A stretch of 64,000 bases of DNA, from positions 62,001-126,000 of the forward strand of contig MU619307.1 of assembly GCA_025201805.1 (NCBI GenBank), given 5' to 3'. Both the position numbers and the translations under genes were made by a program. Source of the DNA: Parasitella parasitica. Lineage: Eukaryota; Mucoromycota; Mucoromycetes; Mucorales; Mucoraceae. Every line of letters begins with the position of its first letter. The first letter of the stretch is position 1. The notes beneath the pieces are model-generated. The model searched no databases, was not told the origin of the DNA, and saw nothing but the letters and a program-made list of their open reading frames with translations. Positions 34,747 to 48,010 of the stretch are shown in pieces.

Positions 34747-37700
34747 AAAAAAAAAAAAAAAAAAAATCGGAGACTTTATTATGATTCAAATTGAGCTTCA
34801 GGGATGGATTTTAGTCCATGATTTTTATGTGTAACATTTCATTGAAGAAAGCAAGATGTTGGCACCGACTTTTGTATTCAATTCTTTTACAAATCATTCT
34901 TTTACATTAATATTGTAGACCATTTTACAAATAAAATAACTCTAAATTCGACGTGGTTTGGGCTTGATTTCAGTGCTTAAATTTCTTTCTTGTCTTTGAT
35001 CGAATACAGTTTGGTATTCCGATGTTTCCGTGAATGGCCGATATTTTTATATTACATCAAGAAAATTTTTTTCGTAGGAGAGACCACCCATTGCCTTGAT
35101 CCCAATTCAGGAAGCCTAATTTACGTATTTGTGTATAGATATATTTACAAGTGTGTCGTGATGCTGTTTCAGACTGGTCTTCTGTATTTATAATAATGAA
35201 TTCTTAGTTATTTAATCAGTACTATTTCTTTTTATTAAAGGACACAGGTAAAGAGCAATGTCTTTGTTTGATTTTCACGTTCGTCACAGAAGAATAGCGG
35301 AAATCCTAATTGGCTTTGAAGCCGCTGTATTCGCACCAGTTATTCACAGGAAGATCAAACAAGAGGCTGAACACATTCTATTGTGTTAATAAAGATCAGC
35401 GTTGTATATTCCACATACTAAAAGATCCTTAAATGATTCGCGATTCTGAAAATAACCTTCATTACGGCCTGGTATAAGGCAATAGTTCAATACCAATTAA
35501 ATATTGAGCTTGTTAAGGCCATTTGAGATCTACTGAAGAGCCAACGACGGCATAGTTTATCGAACTAAGGCAGTCTGTGTCTGAGCTTTCGACACGCTGA
35601 TGTGTTCCTTATAGACGATATATTTTTCTGATGATTTCTATCATGTGTTTTCTGCTTCGTTTATTTGAAAATTCTGGCTTAGGATTAACATTCCTGGATG
35701 TTGAATTCACAATTAAACATAGCATAATACTCGCTAATAGCATCCTTGGAATTCATCCTGTACTTCAATTGTGATTAATATGCAGCATATATTTTCACGC
35801 ATGTACAAAAATCTATAAAATAAACCTTTGTAACAATAAGAAGCAGCCCCAAATCACATATTCTTCTTCGCGAACACCCATCCTATTTTATTGTATTCCC
35901 AGTTATGCGGCCTATTTAAATCTTTTACTTGATACCTGTGTATATTCTTTACATGGTTTCTGCATCCTGTGACCCTTAAGTATATATCTCAAATGTTTTA
36001 TTTAAGAAAGCCTCTTTGGGCTGTGTGGCTAATAAATTGACTTGGACAACATTGAAGGCTTATGATGATGGAAGAACAGAATGTTACTACTGAATAGACG
36101 GGATACGTGATGGTTATTAAAACCTTATGCCACAGCAAATTTGTCGTAAGATACAGTTGAGAGTTATTTGTGAAGATCAGTATTATTTCTTAATCAATTA
36201 ATAAATAAAAAGACTACGATGAAGTGAATCACGAAGAACGTAGAATCTTTATTATTCAGTAAAAAGGAAGCCTAGAACTCTCAGGTCTTGAATTCTATAT
36301 TTACTTAGCCCACTCTTAAAAATGCGAAACCTTCAACAATATTTTTATCACATTGATTTTACCCCATAACTTTCAAAAAGAATACATTAAAGATTAAACA
36401 TTCTAAATTCATGCTTCATTTCCACAGTGCGATATATATTCTATTATCCGTATATTAATAAAAAGATCTTTATAGGTATTCGAGACTTGATGCAATTTAT
36501 TATTATAAAATACAGGATGAGAGATTCTAATCTAATATGTCCAACTATTTAATACTTTTCTGTGAACATTTACATTTATAGACGATGCTTTTTTTTTTCG
36601 GTCGATATAAACCACACTATGATTCAATCCAGTTGATGCCAACAAGGTGGCAAGCGGGTTTTTAGCTACTAGAGAGTACTAACACAAATAAATGAGCAAA
36701 AAACCTATCAGACCATCGCGAGTGCAAAGCTGTCAAAGCTTACAGTTTCACAGATATTTGATTATTTTAAGAGGTTCGGATAAAGAACAAGTAGAAACTT
36801 GAACATATTATAGCCCAGGCTTCTTCTTCAATAAAATTGCAAGACAATGCATATTATATCATGAGATCCAATATTGAAGTGCTATCCATACTAGATTTTA
36901 AGTACTAGTTGGCAAAAAATCGAAATTTGCAAAAAAAAAAAAAGAACTTTTTGAATTTGGCAAAACATTTAATTACGCACCGACGATAATTATACATTAA
37001 AAATTGTTTTTGCACATAAATTTTTGAAAAACACGTTGCCCATTGGAGACTAAGTACATATAGAATAGCCCTAGTCATTTCTAACATAGTTATATTAAGC
37101 CTAGAACCTTGCAAGAGGTTCAATTTACAACTTATAGCTTATTTCTTATTTGTAAAAGAATTACCAACAATCAATATTATGATCCGTATATTTAAAGATT
37201 ACATCAAGATCAATTTGCGGGATGTCGGGAGGACATCTTAACCACATCTTTTCTTTAATGTAAAATAGAAAAATAGGTCTGTCCTGGAAATGCCGAGTAA
37301 TTCAATAATGTTTGACAGTTTTTGTCAAGCATCAGATGTTATGTGGATAAACATATTGGCTACAGTATATAAATAGATATCATATCTTATGTCAAGAAAA
37401 GTCTTCAGTTTTGTATCTGGTTTTATTCAGAGAGAGTCTTTATTACTTCTTATATATAAAATTTACACAATATTTCGCTGCGCCTTTTTACACTGGCACG
37501 GTACAATTCAATCGGTCACATCTGTTTGATTATAATACTTTGAAGAAAGGCATTTTTATGGTATCAAAAATACTTACTTTATAGGGCTTTGTCATGTACT
37601 AGTATTAATATTGACGTGATATCACCTCCAGAAAGATATTTTTACAGCTTAAAAGCAAGAACTTAAACTTCGTGAGCCATTTTTTGGCTAATTTTTATAA

Positions 37701-38858
37701 TCAAAAGTGCCCTCAAAATATCAGAAATAGTATTCATTGGGAAGAAACTATATTATATATGATTTTGGTGCAATTTGAGCATGATTTTTTTTTCGATGTA
37801 AAATGACGGATTTTTTCGATTTTTTCCTTGTATCCACGCATACAAAATCATTGATTATGCATTAACCTCGATTTTGACCTCAAAAATGCAACTTTTTACT
37901 ATAGCATATATTGGAGGAAAATGATCGTAAAAGACCATTCCTTGATCTGAAAGACTGGAAATGCGCTCTGAATAAGCAAAATATTGACTTTTCCCTCTTT
38001 ATATGCTTTTGAGGTTTTCTCAACAGAATTACTTCCATAAGCATACAGGAATTATAAAATGATACCAGCGTGTAGAGCGCCCAAAAATACAGCTATTATC
38101 ATAAACTGGCAGCTGTGGTATGCATAGTATCAGAGGATGATATCTTGCCTCAAAAGAGTAATTTTATTTTCGAAATGTCCAAATCGAGTTTCTGAAAGAA
38201 TTTGGCCAAGAATTTTTCCTTCCTGATTTTGGACTTATTTAATCGCCGCCACCAAAGAAAAACGGTACTTTTTTCAAGAAAGTATTAGCTTTTGAGAAGC
38301 TATGGGTAACCCAATTCAAGAGAGAAATAGTTGAAACCTAGTTTATTAAAATCTTATGCTTCTTGGCTTTCTAATGGTAGTACTCGCATGTCTGTACCTG
38401 GCCTGACGACTTCACGCTCCGATTTTGAAAAACATCTTTCCGAAAAAAAGTCAGAAAAGTCGTTACCTTCATCTGATGTCAACTTTAAAAGTACAAAAAC
38501 TTGCTCTAAGCAATGCAAATATGTGATCAAAAGATGTCTTATAGTCTAATGTATTACTTTTTATTACTAGTTTTTGTGTTTGAAACCGCTAAACATTGTT
38601 TTCTTACAGTTTTGTCTTTTTTCTGACAGTAACACACTGAAGTTCGTGTAGACCAAAAAAAAAACAGGCACCTGAAATCTACGCTGGTTTTGCAAAGATA
38701 CACACTTTTGAAGCATTCTTATATTGCGGAAAAAGATAGCACAGGTTTGACCAACTGTTCTACTGTGCAACTGGATATAGAAGACCCAGCTTGGTATTTG
38801 TCTGACAAGACCTTCCACACTAGAAAATGCCATGGAAAAGGAAACAATTTGCCACAAG

Positions 38859-39020
38859 GATAGCACATCCATTCATAAAAAAATATCTGTTTAGAAATTT
38901 ATGAAATCCCAAGGACATAAATGTGTTTATCTTCAACCTTGCTCTCCGTTTCTGGATCCAATTAAAAGTTTTTGATACAAAGTTAACAGACACACTTACA
39001 CCCAGAATCACAGATGTTTG
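38859..39020 (+). pseudogene. decayed DDE transposase C-terminal relic
   Basis: One frame reads DSTSIHKKISV, a stop, KFMKSQGHKCVYLQPCSP, FLDPIKSF and another stop. This mirrors the second Asp block and the Y-SPF-NPIE block of Tc1/mariner transposases. The glutamate position is Lys (DPIK) and stops interrupt the frame, so it is inactive. It is a different and much older element than the one at 22.6 kb. Weak protein-like tracks upstream (38331-38549) may belong to it. Confidence 0.6.
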
Positions 39021-39440
39021 TCAATAGACAACCGCAAACTTTTTGAAAGACCAACTTGAACTTTAAGAACTTAAATGATATGATTTAAATAGCTTATTTC
39101 ACAACACATTCTCTTTGTATTTTCACTATGAATGAAACAAAGCAATCACTCTTTTTCTTTATGGAAATCCCCACTTGGAATCTTTTTAGGGAGACATTTC
39201 TCTTCTCCCAGAAACTTCTTAGCTTTTATCAGAGATAAAAGATTTGTTACCAGAAACCTTAATATATATTATCACAATCACCGTTAACTTCATCATTTAC
39301 TTAAACTTTTTTTTTCAGACACTGCAAAATGACAGTAGGTTTGGTGTTACAAGTGCAAATACAACAAAATTCGCTTTTCCCACTTACGTATGAGCCATAA
39401 ATAACAATTATCAGTTCCAATACAAAAACCATGCAAACAA

Positions 39441-39650
39441 GTGAACTTTCTCTTTGCGTGGTGTTGTAGGTTAGCTTCTTTCTGTCTCAATGCTGCCTCA
39501 CCCAAAAACTACGAAACAAAATGTTGCATCAATAGGTATTCATTATATCATGAGGCTAATCTTTTCGCCCAGCATGACAACAGAAAACTGTTATCCATGA
39601 AAATTGTTAATAAAGGTTTGGTAACCACACCTTCAATGGAAGTCAACTAG
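39441..39650 (+). pseudogene. orphan coding-like relic, unknown
   Basis: A 69-codon frame without ATG. It contains CCRLASFCLNAASPKNYETK and HEANLFAQHDNRKLLSMKIV, which look like real protein rather than chance. No family is recognised. Its position just after the transposase relic suggests remains of a mobile element. Confidence 0.3.
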
Positions 39651-39855
39651 GTACCGTATACAGTAGCTTGATGGTTCCTGTAGACGACTACATCAAGATG
39701 TCACATTCAGTGACGTTTGCTTTTTTTTTTTTCACTTCAAAAACCTTCACGCGTCTTTTTACAAACAATATCCTTTTCGTACGTGTGTCATTTCACTGAT
39801 ATAAAAGCAACTCTTTGATTACTTGTGAAATTACAACTGATTTTATTACTTAAGC

Positions 39856-42800
39856 ATGGCACAAAGCGAACCAAACGAAAAGTTTGCAGGGTAAAGTAAT
39901 CAATCACGAAGGGACATCAAGATGACACAGTTAACGAATTTTCATCTAGAACTTATCGTAAACTCTTTGACACCATAGAAAGAGGTTCTGAACAATGCTC
40001 TACTGATAGACTTCAAACCCTTTTAGAGGAGAAAAAGGATCAATTCAAACTGGGATTAGAAGCTTTCAGCGAGCCTTCTGCTCAAGCACGCTCAAAAATC
40101 ACCAGCCTTACTGCAGGCACAAGTCTCGCTGTAGATGGAAAGTCAATCAAACTGGGTCAAAATGAGAAAGATCTTGTGTTAAAGCTATCAGAAATACTGA
40201 AATTGAATGAGCTACAGTGTGCATTGGTCTGGGATACCTACAAACAAGCCAGCAAAATCGACGTCGGTGAGACGACAGAAACGCCATTGTGCGAGGATAT
40301 TCAGTTGATGATGAATGTGATCAACTGTTACTTTGAGGATCGTCTCTCGCTTTTAGGATGCATTAGTTCTCTAAAGAGGATTGCAATCGATCAAGGCCAT
40401 CCTTATACAAGCATCGCCAACGACACAGTCAACAAATTGCACCAGGATGAGAATAATAACACGTATATCGAGCAACTTTTTTCACAGTATGCCAAATTGA
40501 TTCGTAGCAATGCTCCTAGTCGTGCTCAATTATTCAACGGTTGGTCGCTTATTTGGGCCAAGCAGAATTTAAAGGAACAACGGGCCTTGTTGGAAATCAT
40601 ATTTCTTTTCACCCTGACAGAGCCTGCAACACCCACACTCATTTTTTCGATTATTCAAGAATTTGAAGCCGATTGTTTTGGATACTATCAAGCTTTCAGC
40701 TATGTATTGGATGAAGAGGGTATACAGTTACGCCAAAAAGTGATCCATATCTGCATGCTATTATCCGCCAATATCATTGTTCCATCATATCTCACAGTGG
40801 GCACTAAATTGGAGGCTTCAATTGCAGAACAATCCTTATTGAACTCGCCTGATTACATTGTAAAAATCAATCAGATTGCCTGTTTCATGGGTGATAGACC
40901 GGAGCAATCTGTCTTCTTGATGGCCTGGTCATTTTTCCTTACTTGTGTTGATTCAATTATAAATGACGAGGATGCAACAGCACCAGCCAGTTATATTCAA
41001 CTCATTAGCCCTATTCTTGAAGGAAAGCAAATGATATCACCCACATTTTTGATCGACAGACCTTTGAGCAGTAGCTCAGTATGTGCTGATACAAACAGCA
41101 GAGTCATCCTCATCAACCAAAGTGCACATTTAGATCGAATTTACCTGGGACGTTCATTGAAACTGAGCGTATTTACTGTGATCATTGGAGCTTTGGAAAG
41201 TGAGATATGCAGCGAAGAAGATGTGAATAATGCCGGATATAGATCAGTGCTGAGGACTTTACTCAACTCTTTCTTGTCCGTCACTCGCCCAAATTATATA
41301 CCTATCGACAGCTACACAACCTTGATCAACTGCTATCACTTGATCTATAAAAATCAACCTGCTCTTTGCAATGCATTTTGGACCAAAGATTTCGATTCAG
41401 AAAACGCTTTTTCATTACTTGCAACAGCCCGCAGTAGATTTCCTGTATTCTTTACAGACTTTTTACAATTACTGTCAGCATTGACAGGTGCGCCTACGGA
41501 AAGCAGTAGCGACTCAGACGGAACTTCAGCAAAGAATGTGTTTGACTATCTTTGTAACATCCCAGCTATGACAGTTATCATGTCACCAGATGTAAATATC
41601 ACAGCTTCTGACGAGAATAACGAAGTGGTAATTTATGCTGATCGAGCAATTCGAGTTACCGAGGAATTGGATTCGATTGCGAGCATTACGATTCCAGAAG
41701 GGAGCCGAGGATTACTTCTCAACAAGGCAGAGGATGAGCGTGTGGTTCAATATGCATGGCAGTACTCAGGATGGCATCTTTTGACGTCTGTCTTGGCTGG
41801 TTTTGTGACAAACATTTCATCTAAATCAACAGATGTATTAGATGGCGAGAAAATCTTGGCAGGAAAGAATGTGGATGCCATTGTCAGTGTACTCGAGTTA
41901 TTCCACAGCGTTTTGATCAGCAACCCCAAGCTAGCACCTACGTTGGTTCAACATATCGATACTGTAGCTAGTCAAGGCTCCACGACATCCGTTTTCATTT
42001 CGCTACTTTGCAGTATCGTCAGCACCAGCAGCACGACCAAACCCTGCCCCATCCCCGTTTTGACATTGGCTACCAAGTGCATGACGTTGCTAATACCCTT
42101 TTATCGCAACGACATTTGGGCCTATCTCAAAAATACTCCCATTTTACCTACTACCAACACCAGTTTTCACACGGGCCTTTCCTCCTATTCAACCAAAGTA
42201 GCTACAAATGCACAGATTCAAGAGATTGTTTCCAAGGTGGAGTGTCCTGCTGGAGAGTATACGCTGCTTTTAGCTTTTTTGGACCTAGTTCAATGTCTTG
42301 TGCAAGATGTTCAACGTTGTTGGTGGGTAAATGAACATCCTCAAGATAAATATCGCATTGAAATTCTCTACGTTTGTCTGCATTACCTCATGTCTGATGT
42401 GTTCCCTTCGTACTCTCAATGGCGTTATAAAAAGGTTGCCGAACGCTACTTGATTGGTATCAAGGTACTCAATATTTTCACTGATGTTGTAAATGGATTC
42501 AAGGAGCCTTGCAGCTCAAGCAGTGACAAGCTATCGTTAAATGGCATCCGTGAAGGAATCTTTAGCAACTTTTTATATGATGGTGTTGCCTACCACATCT
42601 CTCCTTTGGTGGATGTGATTGGCGAAGGTGCCAGAATCGCAGATACATTCTACAACTTGGGTCTACCTAAAGAAGCTGAACGTGTTGAGAAATTGACTGA
42701 AATGACTTTTATTTTTGTTAAAACTCTGCTGCAGCACCGATTAGAACAAATCGAACAGGGCATTCCCTTGGCTGATACCACTCTAGAGCGCTTGTTGTTG

Positions 42801-45800
42801 GAACGCACACCAAACAGCACGTCATCAGACTTCTTGCTTCGCGTTGCGAGACATATTAATTATCGCCATAACATTAGTTTGCCAATTCAAGCCACTAATG
42901 TATTGACTTTACTATGTCGCACCACTTCTGCTTGGAAAACTGCCCCCAACTTTGTCCAATACCTTGGTAGCACGGCTCAAGCCCATGTCATTATTCGCAC
43001 TTATCTTAGTATTGCCAAAGACCAATTTCAAAATCAAGTATTGCTAACATGTATCTGGCAGTTGCTGACTGTATTGATGGAGACTCAACCTACTTTGGCT
43101 ATTCTTTTCCTGGACTGTGGCGATTTCATCATGCCTAGCCCCAAATCTGCTGTTCGGGTCTTACCTGGCCAGCCGCAGCCTGCAAGCACGACACCCCAAT
43201 CGCCTCAATCAACTGAATCTGCTATCCGTGCTGCAACTGACATCCTTGGATTCTGGGAAACGCTCTCTGTTGAAAAGCCAACTGTTGTGTCCAATGTGTT
43301 GCATTTCCTCGCCACCTTTTGGCAGACTGCTTTTGACCATTACGCTCTTGTTGAACGTGCTCGTGTTGATAATACTCTTTGGGATGGTCTTGGTAAAGTA
43401 CTGTTGAATCCTACTGCTGATATCGACGCCACCAGCCGTGAAGTACAATCGCTGGACTTGCTGGATACTGAAAATAGCGAGGCGCGTCATGATACCAATG
43501 TGCGTCGTATCTGCTGTCTAAATTTGAGCAAGGCGTATGTGATGCGTATCATTGCTTATGAAATCCATCTGTCTGCAGGTAATATCCAGAGTCAGGCCTC
43601 TGCTGTGGCTGATAAACTTCCTGTGGGCCTCAAGCATTTGCTGAGCAAGATCAGCGAATCTTCTAAACTTGTTTCCATGCGCGATAGCATTGTCAAGAAC
43701 GATTTTAACCCAAGTATCGTTCGCGAAGTTGAAACGTCTGCAAAAGCACTGTTGGAAACAATTGGTGCTCAATCTGTAAATGCACTGTTGCTCAAAGTTC
43801 CTCGAGTCGGATCTGGCGATGAAGGTGCCCCTGGTGAGATGCGTCAATATGGCGATTCTTTCTTGTACGATTACCGTATGGCTAGTAATAGAGTCTACAC
43901 ATTATACAAGGACATTGTGTCAAAGTATGACTTTATCAACCAAGAGAACTTGATCATCACGCCTGAAATTCAAGCCGTACTTAGCCTCAAGCAGTACGCT
44001 AATGGTTTTCTTCAAACTCTTCTGCTTGTCAATTATAATAGCTCCATCGTCGACTCTCAAATTATCTTGTTGCGCGCTTTCAAGTCCTTTATTGAAACTG
44101 CTTCGCGCCGTGCTACTGATTTGCTTTGGGCCAACAAGACAGGTACATCTGGATCTGACTCGCTTTACTCCTTCTTGAAAGGCCTGGTTGAAAATGCTCA
44201 AAATGAAACTCGCGATGACGGTGTTACGCTTACATCTTATAGCATCTTGGTTCATTTCATCCGTAGCTTGACTGAAGATTGGATCGGCAAGAACAGTGAT
44301 ACTGTGACAGGAAACAACATTGCTGCCCAAAAGGTGTACTCTAGCAAGACATTTGAAATCCTCTCGGGTCTCTGTAATCTGGTAAATCGTGAAAACTATG
44401 CTCTCTCTAATAGCATCCGTGGTTATACAGCTATTAGTTTCCATCGCCCTTTGCTGGAAACCATAAAGCTTTCTGTTCGAACTCTTCGTGGCACAATGTG
44501 TCATTTTACACCCCTTTCCTTTGAACATATGCAGTTTCAGAATTGTTACACAACTCTCTTGACTGTGATCTGCTCTAGTTTTAGCGTGTTGTCCACCAAA
44601 GCTATCTCCTATAGCGCCGAGGGGTCTCTTGCGAGCGAAGAACAAATTGAAAACTGCATCAAGGATGTCACTGTGGTAATTTCGCAATTGCAAGAGTTGA
44701 TTAATGCCAAGTATAGCATGCCCCAAGATATCTGGATTGATGCTTTTGAAGAACATCAAACTATTCCTTTGTTATTGTCACTTTTATATTCTGGTATTGA
44801 GGTGCTTGTAAAGGAAGTTGAAAGGTACGGCTCTAGATCTATATACCAACTAGTTTGTCATATTCACACGATTAACCATCCACCTTGTAGTCAATGTCAA
44901 AACCTCAATAGTGCTCACAACATTAGCATTACACCTTACGCAGAAACAGTATTATACTTTTTATTGGCGCTGTCTAATATACCAAAAGCAGCAAAGAAGC
45001 TTGTAAAACACAACATCTTTGGCCTTTTAAGCAACAACAAATTAACACCATGTTGGCAGCAAGGAAAATTGGACATGTATATTCGATTTGGAGATGGCAG
45101 CAAGAATGGACCCAATTACGCTGAGCGTAACCCTCTTCATTCTATTTGGTGTCAAACACTAGGTGTGATCAATAACCTGATGTGCCATGTTGGCAGCGAA
45201 GAAATGGTGCTTCATTGCACAGTCAATCTAATGCAAATGTATGGTCCACAAATCGGCACAGCCTTCAACAATGCCAATGGGGCCAACGACACTTTTCTCG
45301 GTTTGTCAGCCTCGGAATCGCTTTCTACGCCTTTATTGGAGGAAATTGATCGTATCAACATGCTCTTTTTCAGGGTATCACAGCATTTGGATAGACTACC
45401 TAACATTGCGACCAACTTGTTTGTGTCTTATAAAAACTGCTCTTTATTCTTACTTCAACGCTATCTTTATTTCTACACTCATCCTTCGCACATGCAAGCT
45501 CAACTTTACCCAACAGATAATATAGAACGTCAGCAAGCACAAACATTCCTCACGTCAAAGTCAACTACAGCATCGAGCAGCGAACACGAAGAAGGCGTGA
45601 AGCCGCAAATCAGCGAGTTGATGCAAAAGACTATCAAATTTACTTTGAATATTACACACCACATGCTTACAACGCTGGTTGCATTGACAGATACAGATGT
45701 CATCTTGACTAGACCTGATGTAGACTGGCCATTTGGAAATGCAATTATTTACCCCGATATGCGTGTTACCAATGGCGAATCGTCGTCATTTGGTACCTTG

Positions 45801-46130
45801 ATTGCATTCATGAATGTGTGTATTCTCATGCTGGGGCAATGGCAAGATATCAAAGGATCTCCTCACAAGCAACTACTGGATGTCATTCAAGATTGTGCTG
45901 TTTTATTAACAACTCAAGCGGTTCTCTGGATCGCTAAACCTGATATCAAAGACGAAACTAGAAATGAAATCGCCCAGGAAATCATCCTGGATATCACTGA
46001 AGTCTTGAGCAAATCCATAGCTTCCTTGACCAAATTAGAAACAGCTCTCAAGGACCAGAAAATTAAGGATAAAATCAATATCATTAGCTATTTGCAACAA
46101 GTCCTGGGAAAACGTTTTTTTACAGAATAA
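39856..46130 (+). CDS. NUP192: Nup192/Nup205 inner-ring nucleoporin
   Basis: Two exons (39856-39890 and 39950-46130) give 2071 aa, in the size range of Nup205 and larger than yeast Nup192. The protein is an all-alpha solenoid without low-complexity regions. The N-terminus reads YRKLFDTIERGSEQCSTDRL, followed by the conserved LNELQCALVWDTYKQAS segment near residue 100 (Nup192 ElDe-like region). C-terminal helical repeats run to the end. It is a structural piece of the inner ring of the nuclear pore, binding Nic96 and Nup53-type partners in yeast. The first exon is only 35 nt. The ATG at 40176 is internal, because about 87 conserved-looking codons precede it. Convergent with the HMCES-like gene. 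Confidence 0.9.
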
Positions 46131-46405
46131 CTCTCTTACTCTTCTCCTCCTCCTCCCCCCCCCCCCTTCTCCTCCTCCTTCTCCCACACGCTCAATAAAT
46201 CGCTGTTCACAACTAAATACACCCATCCCATTAATAAAAACAATGAAATTTATATACATAAATATATATACCAAAAGAAGGCAATAATATAGATCAAGAC
46301 CATTTGAATACGTAAAGCGAATTGTGATCTTTTAACCAGCCGACCAATGTTTATTAATTTCGTAGTATTATGAGGAGATTAAGAGTAAGTATACACATGT
46401 CATTT
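46131..46405. other. short convergent intergenic spacer with C/T-rich tract
   Basis: A CTC/CCT-rich tract including a C-run (46140-46195) lies immediately after the Nup192 stop. The rest is AT-rich 3' region shared by two convergent genes. Confidence 0.6.
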
Positions 46406-47676
46406 TTATTTTTTACCGAAAAAGCTTGTAATTTTGCGAGATTTTAATCCATCAAGAGTTTCTTTAGCACTTTTTTTTCTCTTTTTTTTAGTATGAGATG
46501 GCGGTTTATCAATTGCTTTGGGTGAAGGTGGCTAAAGTCATAGCTTTTAGTTACTTTTATGCTATACCAAGCGAATGAGCCTACCTCTTTGTAAATAGCG
46601 GTTTCTCTTTTTTCTTTATTGATGGACACTTTTTTGCTCATCTCATCCTCCGGATCTACAGGCTTCAGAAAGTGGGATATGCTTGACTTTTGTTCATCCA
46701 GCGGTATTATCAACGCTGGAGTGTCGTTTTTGGTGGGTCCAACTTTTGGTGATACCTGGAAGCTTTATACATAAAGGTCATTCACATCATGCAAACATTT
46801 GCAATACCCTGGGGGATATATACTCACCAATCCAGCTCATCTGGGAAAGGTTTCAATAAATTTATGACGGTTGGAGACCAAAGAATACTGCTGTTTATCC
46901 AAACATTGACATCACTTGGCTCCAAGATGACAGGCATACGACGGTGAATCTTTGTAAAAAACGTAGAAGCAGTAGTCGTAATGATTGTACAGGTAGCGAC
47001 AGTTTGCGCTATTAGCGTCTATGTATCAATCCCTTTTATAGATGGTTAACGATATGATTTTTACTTACAATCAATAGTAGCAATACTGTAAAGTCCTGCA
47101 AAAATCATCATTTTGCCATCCCTTCTTTTGATATAAAAAGCCTGCTTTTTTTTGTTCCATTCGAAGAAGCTGAAGATGAACTGTTAATCATGCATGTTGG
47201 AATTGATATATTTTATTTACCCTTCTGCGGCGATTATGCAGCGATGGACATTCTTTGATTTATCAAACATACTTTTCTCTTCAATCAATGTTTCAAGACG
47301 AGCGTTAATGGGCTACAACGACAATGAGCAACTGCAGGTGTCAAAAATTTGCATGAATGTTTTTACCTTGCTGTAGGGAGCGTCATTTAGCCAAGAGGGG
47401 ATGAATCCCCATTGCTACACAATGAAAACAATTGACATCAATTAAATAGTGAATAATTTTACAAGCCTATTATATGCATACCATAGATTGAATGATTTTT
47501 TGATTCTGACTCTTTTCTAATACTGTGGGGATATATCGAGTAGGGCAGACATTATAACTAGGTCTATGGGCGTCTTGGTCAACCCATTCAGTATTTGGAT
47601 TTGGTAGTACGTTTTCTTGATATAGTTCATTTCTAATATCATCCGCACTGAGTGAGCAACAAAAACGGCCACACAT
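46406..47676 (-). CDS. HMCES/SRAP-domain abasic-site shield protein
   Basis: Seven exons join in phase: 47482-47676, 47367-47414, 47221-47312, 47069-47169, 46828-47008, 46585-46762 and 46406-46531, giving 306 aa. MCGRF places the catalytic Cys2 at the start. Family blocks follow: YNVCPTRYIP, MQWGFIPSWLND, PINARLETL, IIAAEGFFEWNKKKQAFYIK and IHRRMPVIL, with the active-site His in the last. SRAP proteins form a stable Cys2 adduct with abasic sites in single-stranded DNA at forks. The final exon, read in the spliced frame, ends KSRKITSFFGKK, a likely PCNA-interacting (PIP) box like that of HMCES. The unspliced frame hides this end. Basic residues precede it. Confidence 0.92.
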
Positions 47677-48010
47677 CTCAAATATGTAAGTTATGGTTTA
47701 GAAAAAAAAGTAGAAACTCTTTTTGGAAGAAAAAGAGTGCTTCTAGATTGTATTTAAAGTCCTAAAAGCGTGCCTATGTTATAGAGGGGAAGATGCGAAA
47801 AAGGCTGACTACAGTGTAGGATTTAGCTATATCTCAACAGAGGGAATGAAGAGAGCAACCAATATCTGGAAGAACAGCTTTTGGGAGTACAAGAAATGTG
47901 ATTGAAGGCTTCGCTCACGATGAGAATTGCCCTCTTTGAAGGTTCGTCGCTTTTTTTTTCAACAAATATTGATATGGTACAGCTTTATTCAAGGTCGAAT
48001 TCTACAGTCT
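47677..48010. other. spacer between HMCES-like and Pns1-like genes
   Basis: 334 bases containing the HMCES-like promoter and the 3' end of the upstream Pns1-like gene, both on the minus strand. No other gene is seen. Confidence 0.5.

Larger units (their letters stand above)
34426..39855. other. 5.4-kb gene desert with sequence gap and transposon relics
   Basis: AT-rich DNA lacking any intact gene. It includes the N gap at 34737-34746, and relic coding tracks at 38859-39020 and 39441-39650 described separately. Open frames elsewhere (34990, 36905, 38331, 38567) are short and unsupported. Confidence 0.6.

Noticed and set aside
40176..40178. Internal ATG as start of Nup192
   Set aside because: The frame extends upstream through protein-like sequence to a spliced first exon with ATG at 39856.
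43920..44759. 279-codon antisense frame inside Nup192
   Set aside because: Shadow of a long gene with favourable codon use; no independent domain.
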